DNA of 64,000 nt from Tritrichomonas musculus (Eukaryota > Parabasalia > Tritrichomonadida > Tritrichomonadidae), in assembly GCA_039105265.1 (NCBI GenBank), contig JAPFFF010000034.1:992001-1056000 (forward strand). The letters are read 5' to 3'. Position numbers and translations under genes: made by a program. Within the stretch, counting starts at the first letter, position 1. Each line of letters starts with the position of its first letter. This document shows, in pieces, positions 29,327-39,699 of the stretch. Under the pieces are notes generated by a model. It ran no database searches and was not told the origin of the DNA. It saw nothing but the letters and a program-made list of their open reading frames with translations.

Positions 29327-32300
29327 TCCTAAACCAAACTGGCATTCCTGAATAGATTGTAATAGTTTACTATTCAATTCATCTTCATTTTCATATTCAG
29401 GTAAATCAAGAATATTAAAACAAGTGTGTGCAACGCAAAGCCTGTCTTTATTTCCGCCTGGTGCAATTTTAATTTGCTTTCCGTTTTCTTTGTATTCTTT
29501 GAAACCGTTCACAGGAACTTGTGAAGATCCAGTCAAGAACATTAGAAACTTAGAAAGATTTTCTGAATCCCATCTCGATAATACATTGAAAAACATTTTG
29601 ATTACAGGATGATCTGCTGTGTAAGGGAAGGTAAAGTATGTGTTTTCTCTTAGATCATTGATATCTATTTTCTTATTTCCACAAATAATCAAATCAAGTT
29701 CATTTGGAGTAAAGTTGTTTATCTCATTGATTGGAATCAGCCAATTAAATCCTTCACAAAATGCTTCTATTTGGTTTATCATTGATTTTCTTAATCGATA
29801 ATCAACGTACAAGTTCACGTATTCTTTTTTGTTTTCATTTGTTACATCGATTTTATCACCGTTTTCTTTCAATAAAACGTTTTTTATGACACCATATTCA
29901 TCAACATCAATTGTAAAGTTCAATCCAAGAGGTTCAACATCTTCATTTAAAATAGTTTGTAACGATCTATAAATGTTTTCATCTACATCTTCGAAATCGC
30001 TAAGATTGCATTGTGAATGAAGAATTTGCCGACAAAATGGTCGTGAAAAATGTGCATCAACACATTGGCCTTGAATTATTGATCGTGCAATGAGTTTTCC
30101 AGCAAACCTAAAATATTCAATGTGCTCTTGGTTGATTCTAGAAAGAGGATTTGGTTGGTAATTCTTATTTTCAGTTAAAGAAAAGAGAGCAAAATTTGGA
30201 TTGAAAATTTCTTTAACCACCAATGAAAACCAATTTTTAGTAAGACCACCTGCATCTATCCCCCATTCTCCATTAAATTCTACTCGTATTTGACTAAGCC
30301 AATCTTCTTGACTTTTATTCTTTAGAAATGTAAATGAATCTGGAAGAATGTTAAAACGATTTACTTTTATTTTGATAGTTTTATTTGTGTCAATTTTCTT
30401 GTTCATCTTTTTCCTGAAATCTGATATACGTTTTCTAATGTTCATCAATTCAGGATATTCTTGCAAGAAAAAGAGTTTCTTGAAATATTTTTCATCATCA
30501 GTTACAATTTTATTAATAAATGGTAGATAACTATTATATAAATTCCAAAAGTCAGGATTTGTTTTGATCAGATCAGGATGTGCTTTTTTCATCAAAGACA
30601 TATCTTTTATTGATGAAGGTGAATCATCTTTTTGAATATCAATTATGTTAATTTCACTTCTTTTTGGTGTGATTGTATTTAATAAATTGAAAATAAAATC
30701 AAGATAAACATCTTTTAACCATATTTCACTTTTATAGAGTGAAATTGCTTCATCTAATATTTTATGGGCTTTTGGCACATCAATTTTAATTTGTAAAGGG
30801 TCTATTTCAATTATGTTATTGAATATAGTATAATAGTATGATCTCTTATTTGATTTATCTAATAATAAATACCTAATTAGATTCTGAAGGATATTTTTGC
30901 AACAAGAAATGCTAATTTTTTTACACAATTTGGAAATTTCACATGCTTTTTGATTGTTACTTATCATGAAATATACCAAATACTGGGTGCAGTCTGGAAG
31001 ATTATTAACAAACATAGAAAAGTCTGATATTAATTCAAGTAAGGATTCATCTTTTCGGTTTTCTGGTAATAAAGCTGTATCAATCATTTTTTTTCCAATT
31101 TCATCACTAAAACTTATCTGAAAGTTATTAAAATAAGATTGTTTCATACTGATGATATTTTTTAGTATCATTTTTAGACAATAAATCGATTCTATGGTTT
31201 GATTAATATTGTCACTTAAAATTTCAAGGATTGATTTTAAAGTATCGCTATTTCTGCTGATTAAACCAATTAATGAATTCAACTGTTCATTTTTATAACT
31301 ATTTCCAGAAAATTTGTCTTTGAATAACAAGTAAAGAAGGTCTTTTTGGCAAAAATCAGATGAGAAAAAATGATAAATATTAACATTATCATAACTTGGA
31401 TTAGCTTCTTCTTTTTTTGATAAGTTATTTAAGTCTTTGGCTACTTTTCTTAGTTCATTGAAATGCTCTTGAGGCAAAATAAACCGTTCATTTCGCACAA
31501 TATAATTGAAAATCCAAACTGGTTGTTTTGCAAGGTAACGAATTTGCCCTATTTTGTTTATTACATGAATTTCAAAAAATTCATTATCATTATTCTTTGC
31601 TTTTTTTCTTGAATCTGAAAAACTATTTTTATTATAGGCAAAAATAAATTGAAGAACATCTTCACAATTTACTTCCTCATAATTTTCAAAGTCCAACCAA
31701 AACGATCTGATTGCATTTATTTCTTTAACAAAGTTATTGATCTCATTGATTTTTGGAATTGGCAAATTTAATGGTTTCATTTTCTGTGGGTAAATTGTGG
31801 AATTGTTGCTGAATGAATATTGAAAAGGATTCTTCATTTTTTTAAGTTCATCAACATATATTATTTCATTCTTTGAATTGATATCAAAGAGCATTTGATA
31901 AAACTTTGTCAATATAATATAAATATTTGTTTTATAACATTGAAGAATTACTTCTTGTACTTCAATTTCAAGAAGTTTGCATGCAATTGATGGCAAACTT
32001 AATTTTGATGACAAAGCAAGCATTACTTCGTTGACTTTTGGTGTCTCAAAAAGAGAAATAAGAACATAGCTAAATGCAAGTATTTGTTCTTGTGATAATG
32101 AAGTTATCTTTTTATAAATCCATGGAACAAAAGATTCAAGTACTTTAACAGAATGTAAAGCAGAAATAAGGAAATATAAGGCAGCAAGTGTTATCTTTAT
32201 TTTATTGATCAAATTTGCATTTAAATTTTCATTTTGGATAGTTAGTATTAAGGAAAATGAATTAAGTGCAGGTAGAACTGTTTTAAATATTTTTGTTGGA

Positions 32301-35107
32301 TTATTTGAAAATAAGAAAGGAAATGAAGATGCAATATTTTTGAGGCAAAAAAAAGCTTGAAAACTTCCAGATTGTTTACTTGCTTCATCCAAAAGAATCG
32401 ATACTAACGAAAAACCTACTTTGGACATATTAAACGAATTATCATTTAAAGAACTTAGTTTTCTGATAAAAGCATTTGAAGAATATTTGTATAATGAACC
32501 AAGGGCATTCATAAAAATTGATTTGTTATTGTCATATAGTTTTTTATAATTTTCTAAAATAAGTTTTGGCTCAATTTTTTGGTTGATAGTTATTTTTTCT
32601 AAAAGTATGGAAATGTATTCATTAGCTATTGAAAAGTCACTCATTAATATTTCAAATAAATATTCAATGAATGAATTATTTTTTTCTGGTTGTGAATCAG
32701 CAATGATCTTCAAAGTAATCATTTTTATATATGAAAGGTGTGATTTATTATATAAAATCTTTTTCTGTTCATTTTCTAATTCATATTTTTTGATGAACTG
32801 TTCAATAATACAAAAATCGTCCCATTTACTCTTATTTATTGCATCATTAAGGCACTTAAATACATTATTAGTTTTGGTTATTTTTAATTTTGGACAATTT
32901 GTATAAATATTTTGAATGAAACAAATAGTATTTACCACTTCGTCATAAACAGCTGAATTTTCAATTGTTTCTGCAAGAAATGTTGATATTTGCTTTAATT
33001 TAAAAACATGTGAACATAATCCAATATGTAACAATGAATCGAAATTAGGGATTTTTAACCTGTTTTGAATTATGAATTTATATAAATTGATTCCATTTTT
33101 ATTGAACAAAAATTTTACATGCTCGTTATTTAGGTACTCTTTTGATATTGTAAAAATTGCTCTCAATAGAATCAATTTATCTGCATTGTATATATCATCA
33201 ATGAGTTGGTTGATTAAATTATTGAATATCTGAAAAGAGAAATCATCAGGAAACATCAACAAATAAAACAAATAATCGTTGCAAGAGAGGATTTCATTTA
33301 TTGACTCTATCAAAAGGGGTGATTTAGTTTTTGGCAGAAATTTACATGTTCTAAGAAGAAGATTTGCAAATTCGGTTGATTTTGGGAGTAAAATATCATA
33401 CTTATCTTTATCTACATATTTCAATGAAATTGCCAAAAAAGGTAGAATGGTTTCTTTTGTCACACCTCTGATTTTTAATTTAGATTCATTGTTTATATAT
33501 AATAGAATAGAAATTATGAATCTTAATGAATCTTCGTCAATTTCAATCAGATCTAAATCTTTATTTTTAATAAAGTCAATGAGGTGCTTTTGGCTTTCTT
33601 TTTTATCAACAGGTTTTATTATTATTGTAGTAGTAGCTGTTTCTTGATGTGAAAATTCAAATTCACATAAATCATTTAAAGAATTATTACTCTCTTTATA
33701 AAATTGTTCATTGAAGCCACATATAAATAACCTCCAAAAAGAATATTGAGGAAGAACTTTGCATTCAACAATCTTTTGGAAAAACGTTTTAACATTTTTT
33801 TGGAAAAGATCTTTGTTTTTCAATCCATCGACAAAACTAATAAGAAAATATTTTCCATTTTCTGTCATGTGGAGGTCATTAAAAAACATGGCTTCAATTA
33901 TTTCATAAGATTTATTCTTGTCAACATATTTGTCAAACGCATTAACAAAAAGTTTCATTAACGATTCTGAATACTTTCTTTCTGAAGATGAAACTACTGA
34001 TAAAAGATGGGTCCAGAACTTTTTTTGAGAAAGCTGATCACCATTTATATTTGAAAAATCATATTCAGTAACAAGCTCAAAGAGTAGTAAATCATTGGTA
34101 TCAAGAAGAGCTTGTATGACGATATTTACTGGAATTTTATTGATATCTGGCATCACTTTAAGCGCTGCAACTGGATTTGAAAACTCGGTAATTTTATTAG
34201 CAACTTTTTTTGGCAGTTTAATGTGGTATTTTTCAAAATAATGCCATATTAAAGGATTCATCATTGTTGGCTGCAACGAATCAAGAACAAATGAAAAGAG
34301 TTTTGAATCTGATTTAATATCATAATCAAATTCTTCAGATTTGTGAAGTATGGAGGTTGCAATTGGTTGAGCCCAAAATAAAATGAATAAATTGTGAAAA
34401 AAAGGTATAACTTTTTGAAATGTTGATTTGGTTGATTTTGAGAGTAAAATTGACAAAAATTCTTGGGGAACATTTTGAAAGAAAACTTGGTTAGTAAGAG
34501 CAATTTCTGGAATCGCTTTTAAAAATTGTTTTTGCATAACTTTTAGGGAAAATTCCTTGATATTTGGGTTTGTAATAACTGGTTGAGAAAAAATAAATGA
34601 ATATATAACTGAAACTGCCATTTCATCCAAATTTGACATTAAAACGACATCAATAATAAAATCTATTAAAAGACTTGGATGAATTTCGTGATTATTAATT
34701 ATGATAGTTTCTTTTTGCTGCTGGATTTGATTAGTAATTTGGGTCATAATATCTTGAACAAATTTTTGAATCGATAAAGGTATATTTTGCTTTTTAGAAA
34801 ATATTTTTGCGAATAAAATTAATCGATTTGAACTTTTTTGCGAATCATCGTATATTGATTTGTAAAATTCATCAGATTGATCTGGAACAAAAGATAAACA
34901 AGAAAAAATAAGATTAAAAAGTTCTATTGCTATTCGTATATCCAACTTTTTATCAATGTGTGAAATTGCGTCTTCTAATATTCTTTGAATTTCATTTTTT
35001 GGAGGATTAAAATCTAAATTGATGATTTCCTGATGAATATAATTAAGAATACATGGATTATCTGGTGATAAAGGCTCGGAAAATAGAATGAACTGATTTG
35101 ATTGCAT
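29324..35107 (-). CDS. Giant HECT-type E3 ubiquitin ligase, paralogue of the 4773 gene
   Basis: A 1927-aa protein starting MQSNQFILFSEPLSPDNP. It lacks the N-terminal ubiquitin-like domain of the 2049-aa paralogue but is related over the helical middle (KETILPFLAISLKY against KETILPFIAISLNY) and the HECT domain (GEWGIDAGGLTKNWFSLVVK). The catalytic Cys is residue 1896 in AHTCFNILDLPEY, again 31 residues before the end, and the C-terminus is QFGLG, so length and ending look native. A TCATTT Inr lies at 35131-35126, about 20 nt before the ATG. The stop codon TAG comes from the transposon inserted at 28883-29326, so the 3' untranslated region is largely transposon sequence. It should work as a ubiquitin ligase; substrates unknown. 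Confidence 0.92.
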   Translation of the reverse strand: MQSNQFILFSEPLSPDNPCILNYIHQEIINLDFNPPKNEIQRILEDAISHIDKKLDIRIAIELFNLIFSCLSFVPDQSDEFYKSIYDDSQKSSNRLILFAKIFSKKQNIPLSIQKFVQDIMTQITNQIQQQKETIIINNHEIHPSLLIDFIIDVVLMSNLDEMAVSVIYSFIFSQPVITNPNIKEFSLKVMQKQFLKAIPEIALTNQVFFQNVPQEFLSILLSKSTKSTFQKVIPFFHNLFILFWAQPIATSILHKSEEFDYDIKSDSKLFSFVLDSLQPTMMNPLIWHYFEKYHIKLPKKVANKITEFSNPVAALKVMPDINKIPVNIVIQALLDTNDLLLFELVTEYDFSNINGDQLSQKKFWTHLLSVVSSSERKYSESLMKLFVNAFDKYVDKNKSYEIIEAMFFNDLHMTENGKYFLISFVDGLKNKDLFQKNVKTFFQKIVECKVLPQYSFWRLFICGFNEQFYKESNNSLNDLCEFEFSHQETATTTIIIKPVDKKESQKHLIDFIKNKDLDLIEIDEDSLRFIISILLYINNESKLKIRGVTKETILPFLAISLKYVDKDKYDILLPKSTEFANLLLRTCKFLPKTKSPLLIESINEILSCNDYLFYLLMFPDDFSFQIFNNLINQLIDDIYNADKLILLRAIFTISKEYLNNEHVKFLFNKNGINLYKFIIQNRLKIPNFDSLLHIGLCSHVFKLKQISTFLAETIENSAVYDEVVNTICFIQNIYTNCPKLKITKTNNVFKCLNDAINKSKWDDFCIIEQFIKKYELENEQKKILYNKSHLSYIKMITLKIIADSQPEKNNSFIEYLFEILMSDFSIANEYISILLEKITINQKIEPKLILENYKKLYDNNKSIFMNALGSLYKYSSNAFIRKLSSLNDNSFNMSKVGFSLVSILLDEASKQSGSFQAFFCLKNIASSFPFLFSNNPTKIFKTVLPALNSFSLILTIQNENLNANLINKIKITLAALYFLISALHSVKVLESFVPWIYKKITSLSQEQILAFSYVLISLFETPKVNEVMLALSSKLSLPSIACKLLEIEVQEVILQCYKTNIYIILTKFYQMLFDINSKNEIIYVDELKKMKNPFQYSFSNNSTIYPQKMKPLNLPIPKINEINNFVKEINAIRSFWLDFENYEEVNCEDVLQFIFAYNKNSFSDSRKKAKNNDNEFFEIHVINKIGQIRYLAKQPVWIFNYIVRNERFILPQEHFNELRKVAKDLNNLSKKEEANPSYDNVNIYHFFSSDFCQKDLLYLLFKDKFSGNSYKNEQLNSLIGLISRNSDTLKSILEILSDNINQTIESIYCLKMILKNIISMKQSYFNNFQISFSDEIGKKMIDTALLPENRKDESLLELISDFSMFVNNLPDCTQYLVYFMISNNQKACEISKLCKKISISCCKNILQNLIRYLLLDKSNKRSYYYTIFNNIIEIDPLQIKIDVPKAHKILDEAISLYKSEIWLKDVYLDFIFNLLNTITPKRSEINIIDIQKDDSPSSIKDMSLMKKAHPDLIKTNPDFWNLYNSYLPFINKIVTDDEKYFKKLFFLQEYPELMNIRKRISDFRKKMNKKIDTNKTIKIKVNRFNILPDSFTFLKNKSQEDWLSQIRVEFNGEWGIDAGGLTKNWFSLVVKEIFNPNFALFSLTENKNYQPNPLSRINQEHIEYFRFAGKLIARSIIQGQCVDAHFSRPFCRQILHSQCNLSDFEDVDENIYRSLQTILNEDVEPLGLNFTIDVDEYGVIKNVLLKENGDKIDVTNENKKEYVNLYVDYRLRKSMINQIEAFCEGFNWLIPINEINNFTPNELDLIICGNKKIDINDLRENTYFTFPYTADHPVIKMFFNVLSRWDSENLSKFLMFLTGSSQVPVNGFKEYKENGKQIKIAPGGNKDRLCVAHTCFNILDLPEYENEDELNSKLLQSIQECQFGLG

Positions 35108-35313
35108 TAATAAAATTTTAAAAAAAAATGAAGCATTTGCTACGTTTAGATTTTATTAACACAATTTATTAAAAATATAAACGTCATGATTATTTTCCCG
35201 GAATCGGAATTACCCGGAACATTTTTCATTAGCTTGTTTAAAAATGTTTCAATTTTTTTAAAAATTGAGATAAATTCAATATGATGCTAAAAATTGAAAG
35301 AAAAATCAATTGT

Positions 35314-35316
<3 letters not shown>

Positions 35317-35360
<44 letters not shown>
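35317..35360. repeat. Long poly-A tract
   Basis: An uninterrupted run of roughly 40 A bases on the plus strand, in the gap between the HECT gene and the RCC1-like gene. The exact length is uncertain in any assembly. Confidence 0.85.
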
Positions 35361-35430
35361 GTTATACTATTTTTAACCAAAAATCAAATAGAAAAACATT
35401 TTTATTTTCATGCTTTTTGAATAAGTGATA

Positions 35431-36559
35431 TTAGCTCTGGGTGCAATCATTATTATTATCATTACTTTCATTGTTATTTGAATTATTATCAAATCTTACT
35501 TCATCATATTTAATAATTTTGTTTGGCCCATTTGGTGGTTCAATTCCCATGAAAACTGCAGAGCATGAAGAACCAGCAATACAAAAAGAAGCGCCGGATG
35601 TAACTATTGTTTCAATCGGTTTGTAAATTGGAACATTGCATGGACCATTCTTAAGAAAAAGTTCATTACAACTGTTAGACCCACAAGAAAGAATTTTACC
35701 ATCAGTTGATCGAAAGAGTGAATAGCATTGAGAAGTTGACACGGCACAAATATGGCAATTTCTCAAGGATGTAATTTCAGTGAAATGTTCAAGCCTTTCT
35801 AATGTATTTTGGGACTCAGTGATTCCAGGATTAAAAAGTCCAAAAGCAAACACTCTCTCATCACCACTAACAACCAAACAATGCATATTAGATACTGAAA
35901 CATCAATTATTTTTATATCTTTCAATTCACTAACTTCATTGAGTCTAAGACCTCCAGCAAAAATATATAACGCTGATTCATAAAGTCGACCATTCGAATC
36001 AATTGCAAATACAAAATGTTGTGAACATGAAATTTTTATAGGTTTCGCATTATTTGGGAGGAAAACATGATCAAATTTTAAAATTTATCTTTGGTTGCAT
36101 TTTTCTTATCATACGATGATAATAAATATTGAAAAAAATAATTCCTCCTTCTGAATCAATTACTGCAATTACTAAATCATCACCATAAAGATACATTGGA
36201 TTTATATTTCCAGTATCTACAAATATTGGATATGGATCTTCTTTGTTTATACAGGCGATTTTGTTTTTTTCAGGACAATTATGATCTGATACGATAAAAA
36301 AGATTCCGTAAATTGTATTTACTGCTGATAAAGCTTTGTATGTAATACCTTGTCTATCACGTATAATATATTCAGTAGAATTTATTAGATATTTTCCATC
36401 ATTTTTAACAATAACGCATTTGCAATCATTAAGATTGTAAGATAAAAATGTTGTGGGATCATGACGTGATTGCATTGGTGGGCTCACAATCGGACGATTA
36501 GCGAAAAAATTGTTGGATGATTCACCCAAGTAGGAACTGTCTCCTCCAACTAATAACAT
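35431..36559 (-). pseudogene. RCC1-like repeat protein gene with one frameshift
   Basis: Leftward from an ATG at 36559 (MLLVGGDSSYLGESSNNFF). The protein has RCC1-type beta-propeller features: CSQHFVFAIDSNGRLYE, MHCLVVSGDERVFAFGLFNP and CYSLFRSTDGKILSCGSNSC are the characteristic S-x-H-x(4-6)-G-x-V/L-x-x-x-G repeats. The first frame ends at 36071, but homologous sequence continues in another frame (FDHVFLPNNAKPIKIS) through the open piece that ends at 35431. A one-base change in the AT run near 36075-36090 accounts for this; it is either a real lesion or a sequencing indel. The tail is Asn-rich (NNSNNNESNDNNND). Trichomonads encode many RCC1-like proteins; role unknown. Confidence 0.7.
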
Positions 36560-36837
36560 TGAATGAGTGGAAAAAAAAAAAAAAGGTAGTGAAATAGGAA
36601 AATCTACTTTTTGAATTAAAATGTATTTATATCTTATTTGAATGTGTATTCAATTTTTTCTTTTCAAATTTTATTTGTTTATTTTGCAAATTTTTCTTGA
36701 TGGGATATTAATATTAGTTAAATAATCTTACACATTTAGTCATTAATATGAATTAGAAAAATAATTACTTATATAGTATTTAAAAATGATTTATATAATT
36801 ATTATTTATTAATATAAGTAATGAGACAAGAGTAATC

Positions 36838-37371
36838 ATGCAAACATTTCAAGATGAATATGATTATTTATGGATTGATATTTCTGAAATTATGAGTCCC
36901 TTATATGGAGATACCCAAAAAAAAATTCATTCAATATTCGAAGCGGCACAAAATCACAAAAGACCTGTTATTTTATTTTTTGATGAACTTGATGGATTTT
37001 TTGGTGATCACAAAGATTCACAGCAATCAAAGAAATATTGAAGAGGTAAAACGTTTGATGCTCAATTTTGAAAAACAATTGCGTGATTTGATTTTATCTC
37101 TATATTTTTCATCAAAATCGATTTGGAATTTTTCATATAATTATATGAAAATTTATGCTCCTCTTTTTCCAGAATTTTTACGTAATATATTTAAATTTGT
37201 CAAGAGTATCATATTGTTTTTGGACCCCCTAATGCTTTTTCAATAGAAATTCCCATTAATCAAGGCGCATCATTATTTTTATTAAATGACGAATTTGACG
37301 AATTTCAGTCAATTTGCGATCTTTTCAATTTTGAGACAGTTACAGTGACCACGAACAACATTACAGTCTGA
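36838..37371 (+). pseudogene. Remnant of an AAA ATPase gene
   Basis: The piece from 36838 reads IHSIFEAAQNHKRPVILFFD, then ELDGFFGDHKD: a Walker B motif (hhhhDE) in the context seen in VPS4/spastin/ATAD1-type AAA ATPases, where it follows the IF-x-x-A helix. The Walker A half is missing upstream. Similarity continues in a second frame (NIEEVKRLMLNFEKQLRDLI) and then a third (EYHIVFGPPNAFSIEIPINQ, with a coherent end at the TGA 37369-37371). The gene is 5'-truncated with at least two frame changes. It stands 5 bp before the ATG of the next rightward frame. Confidence 0.55.
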
Positions 37372-37376
37372 AAGAG

Positions 37377-37880
37377 ATGGCGGAAGATCTTCAAATTGAG
37401 AGCATTTTAGGTGACATTGATAAAATGATTTGTGAATATGAGAAAATCTCAGAAACGATTGATGATCAGCAACAATTGATTGAAAGCATTGAAGAACTTT
37501 TTGAATGTCTTTATCACATCAAAGAAAAAACAGTTAAAGAAGTGAGTAGGTTAATAGTTGAATCGGAATGGTGCAAAACGAAAGAAGAAGTTGGAGCATT
37601 CATTCTTCAAGTAGTGAAAACGAAAATTGAACTTCATTGTCAATTGTCAGAATTGATACTTGAACTTGATCAAGAATCAGATTCATCCAAAAATTTGGAA
37701 ATACTGAAACCATTCATTGTTAACAAAGTGATGAGCTCATTTGGTGAAAGTAAACAAAACTGCTCATTTATCTACAACTTGAGGAAGAAAGGAATCATTC
37801 AACCTCAAGAAGTCACCGATAAATTGAATCAAATAAATATTAAATTGATAATTTCTTCTATTATGCTCAAAGTTTTGTAA
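37377..37880 (+). CDS. Helical protein resembling the N-terminus of trichomonad ankyrin proteins
   Basis: A 167-aa frame starting MAEDLQIESILGDIDKMICE. It is helical and acidic, with FIYNLRKKGIIQPQEVTDKL near the end, a pattern like the pre-ankyrin region of the large trichomonad ankyrin-repeat family, where similar LYKKGI segments precede the repeats. No ankyrin repeats follow; the frame ends at 37880 in a gene-poor gap. It may therefore be a truncated family member or an N-terminal domain on its own. No clear Inr precedes the ATG, which lies 5 bp after the AAA remnant. Family assignment is tentative. Confidence 0.5.
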   Translation: MAEDLQIESILGDIDKMICEYEKISETIDDQQQLIESIEELFECLYHIKEKTVKEVSRLIVESEWCKTKEEVGAFILQVVKTKIELHCQLSELILELDQESDSSKNLEILKPFIVNKVMSSFGESKQNCSFIYNLRKKGIIQPQEVTDKLNQINIKLIISSIMLKVL

Positions 37881-38171
37881 TTTACATTTTTAATTCCAAA
37901 ATTTTTATATAAACATTATTAAATGAAGACATTTTACAGATTAGAATATACTAATATTTGAATATATTCAAGAAAATTTGATTTTCAAAACTTCTTTTTT
38001 ATTATAATTTATTGATTAATTATTCAGTTTCAAAGATTAATTTTCGTTTTATGGCAATGCCACAAAAGCATTTAATGCCTAAATATTATATTACTTTTAG
38101 TTTTTTTATTTGCTTAAATTACTCAATTTTTAGGAAATATACTTACATATTGACAAAAAATTGTTGAATAA

Positions 38172-39233
38172 GCAAAAAATCAAATTTCCAGAAAATCAGA
38201 AATATTTAAAGAGAGGGAATCAAATGAATCACGATTCACATTCAACTTTCAGCAACCATCAAGCAGCAATATTTTTATTTCTAATCTTGAATTAAGCCGA
38301 AATGAATCCAACGAAGGATGGATGAAAACATGTAATATTCCTCACGAATCAGAATGTCTAGCATCAAAACATAATAAACAATCACCATTTTCATTTTCAA
38401 TCGATAGAGAATCTACATCAAGTGTAATCTTTACTCTGACTCAGAGTAAAGAAGGAGAAGAAGTATACCAGAAAGAAAAGGAAGATTCAATCATCACAGA
38501 ATTTTCGAAAGAAGGGAAAGAAAACACGAATTCCATTGCAAAAATGACTACATTTGAAAATTCATCAAATAATGACAAAGAAATGAAATACAGGACAAAC
38601 AAAGAATCATTTCCATCTGTAAAATATTTCAAAGAATCTGATGAAGTAAAAGAAATGATTGACCAACGAGAAGAGGAAAAAGAAGAAACGACAGGAAATG
38701 AAAGGGAATCAGAAGAAATAAAAACAATAAATAACTTAGTACTAGTAGTAGTAGAAGAAGAAGAAGAAGAAAAAGAAGAAAGAGAAAGCATGACACAAAA
38801 TCTGATTAAGCGTCGACTCAAAAAAGTTAAGAAAATTAAGAGAAAGAAGAATAATATAGAAATAAAAGAAGATATAAATAATATGAATGAATATGAAACA
38901 GCACCTTTCATATATGGAGGAATGAATTTTATGAATCCACCGGAAGTAATGAATTGTAATGAAATGAATTATCAATCACCATTTATCTTTGATCCAATGA
39001 TTATGCAAATGCAGCAGCAGCAACAGCAACAGCAACAATGGCTTCAACTCACACAAATGACACAAATGATGCAGATGCAAATGCAAATGGCACCACAGAT
39101 GACATTTAACTATGTCAACCAGATTCCTTTCGATATTGGAAATGAAGAATATAATAAGAATAAGAATAAAAATAGAAAAAGAACTAAAGAAGAAAAGAAT
39201 AATAAAACGAAGAACAAGAAAACACGTAAGTAA
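38172..39233 (+). CDS. Low-complexity Glu/Lys/Gln-rich protein, 5' end uncertain
   Basis: The first ATG is at 38322 (MKTCNIPHESECLASKHNKQ), but the same frame is open with coding-like sequence for 50 codons upstream, to 38172 (SRFTFNFQQPSSSNIFISNL), without an ATG. So the gene is probably 5'-truncated or missing an upstream part. The protein has an acidic middle (about 38660-38790), a Lys/Arg cluster (KRRLKKVKKIKRKKNN), a Met/Gln-rich segment with a run of nine Gln (near 39010-39036) and a basic tail ending KNKKTRK. The basic clusters could be nuclear targeting signals. Its 3' end and following DNA are related to the region downstream of the ankyrin relic at 44014, in opposite orientation. 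Confidence 0.45.
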   Translation, partial: AKNQISRKSEIFKERESNESRFTFNFQQPSSSNIFISNLELSRNESNEGWMKTCNIPHESECLASKHNKQSPFSFSIDRESTSSVIFTLTQSKEGEEVYQKEKEDSIITEFSKEGKENTNSIAKMTTFENSSNNDKEMKYRTNKESFPSVKYFKESDEVKEMIDQREEEKEETTGNERESEEIKTINNLVLVVVEEEEEEKEERESMTQNLIKRRLKKVKKIKRKKNNIEIKEDINNMNEYETAPFIYGGMNFMNPPEVMNCNEMNYQSPFIFDPMIMQMQQQQQQQQQWLQLTQMTQMMQMQMQMAPQMTFNYVNQIPFDIGNEEYNKNKNKNRKRTKEEKNNKTKNKKTRK

Positions 39234-39699
39234 ATTATAAACGAATAAAATTACAATAATAAAAACTTATATAAATATTTTATTCTTTTTCATATATAAA
39301 AATATAATTTGATTATTATTTGATGTCAAATCAAATCAAATTTAAATTTCTTGTAACTGATTAATTTTTTACCATTATTTTGTTTTTTTCAAAAAAATTC
39401 ACAGATCGAATTTGATGCATCATATCATAAAAAATATTATAATTTTTCATTTTTATTTTATTTTTATATTTTGTATAAATTTAAGATTATATTAAACCCA
39501 ATTAAACATTTCTACCATTGCTACAAATCTCAAAAAATCAATATTTTTATTCCAAAACGATCAAAATCAATTCAATTAAAATTGAATTATTTTCACTTCA
39601 AAACCTACATTTTCACCCAAAACCGACGCCACTATAAATTATAATTTTGGCCAAATATCTTCTCAATTTAGGATTTTTTTATAAATCAAGAATAAGACT
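39234..39699. other. Intergenic DNA with a segment repeated near 44020
   Basis: A 35-bp sequence beginning TTATTTGATGTCAAATCAAA at about 39315 is repeated in inverted orientation at about 44018-44052. A second shared block (ACACGTAAG and the ATATTTTATTCTTTTTCATA sequence at about 39225-39315) recurs inverted near 43920-43985. The rest is AT-rich with no gene. Confidence 0.6.

Noticed and set aside
38441-38975. Ser/Phe-rich leftward frames
   Set aside because: Antisense readings of the Glu/Lys-rich coding stretch.
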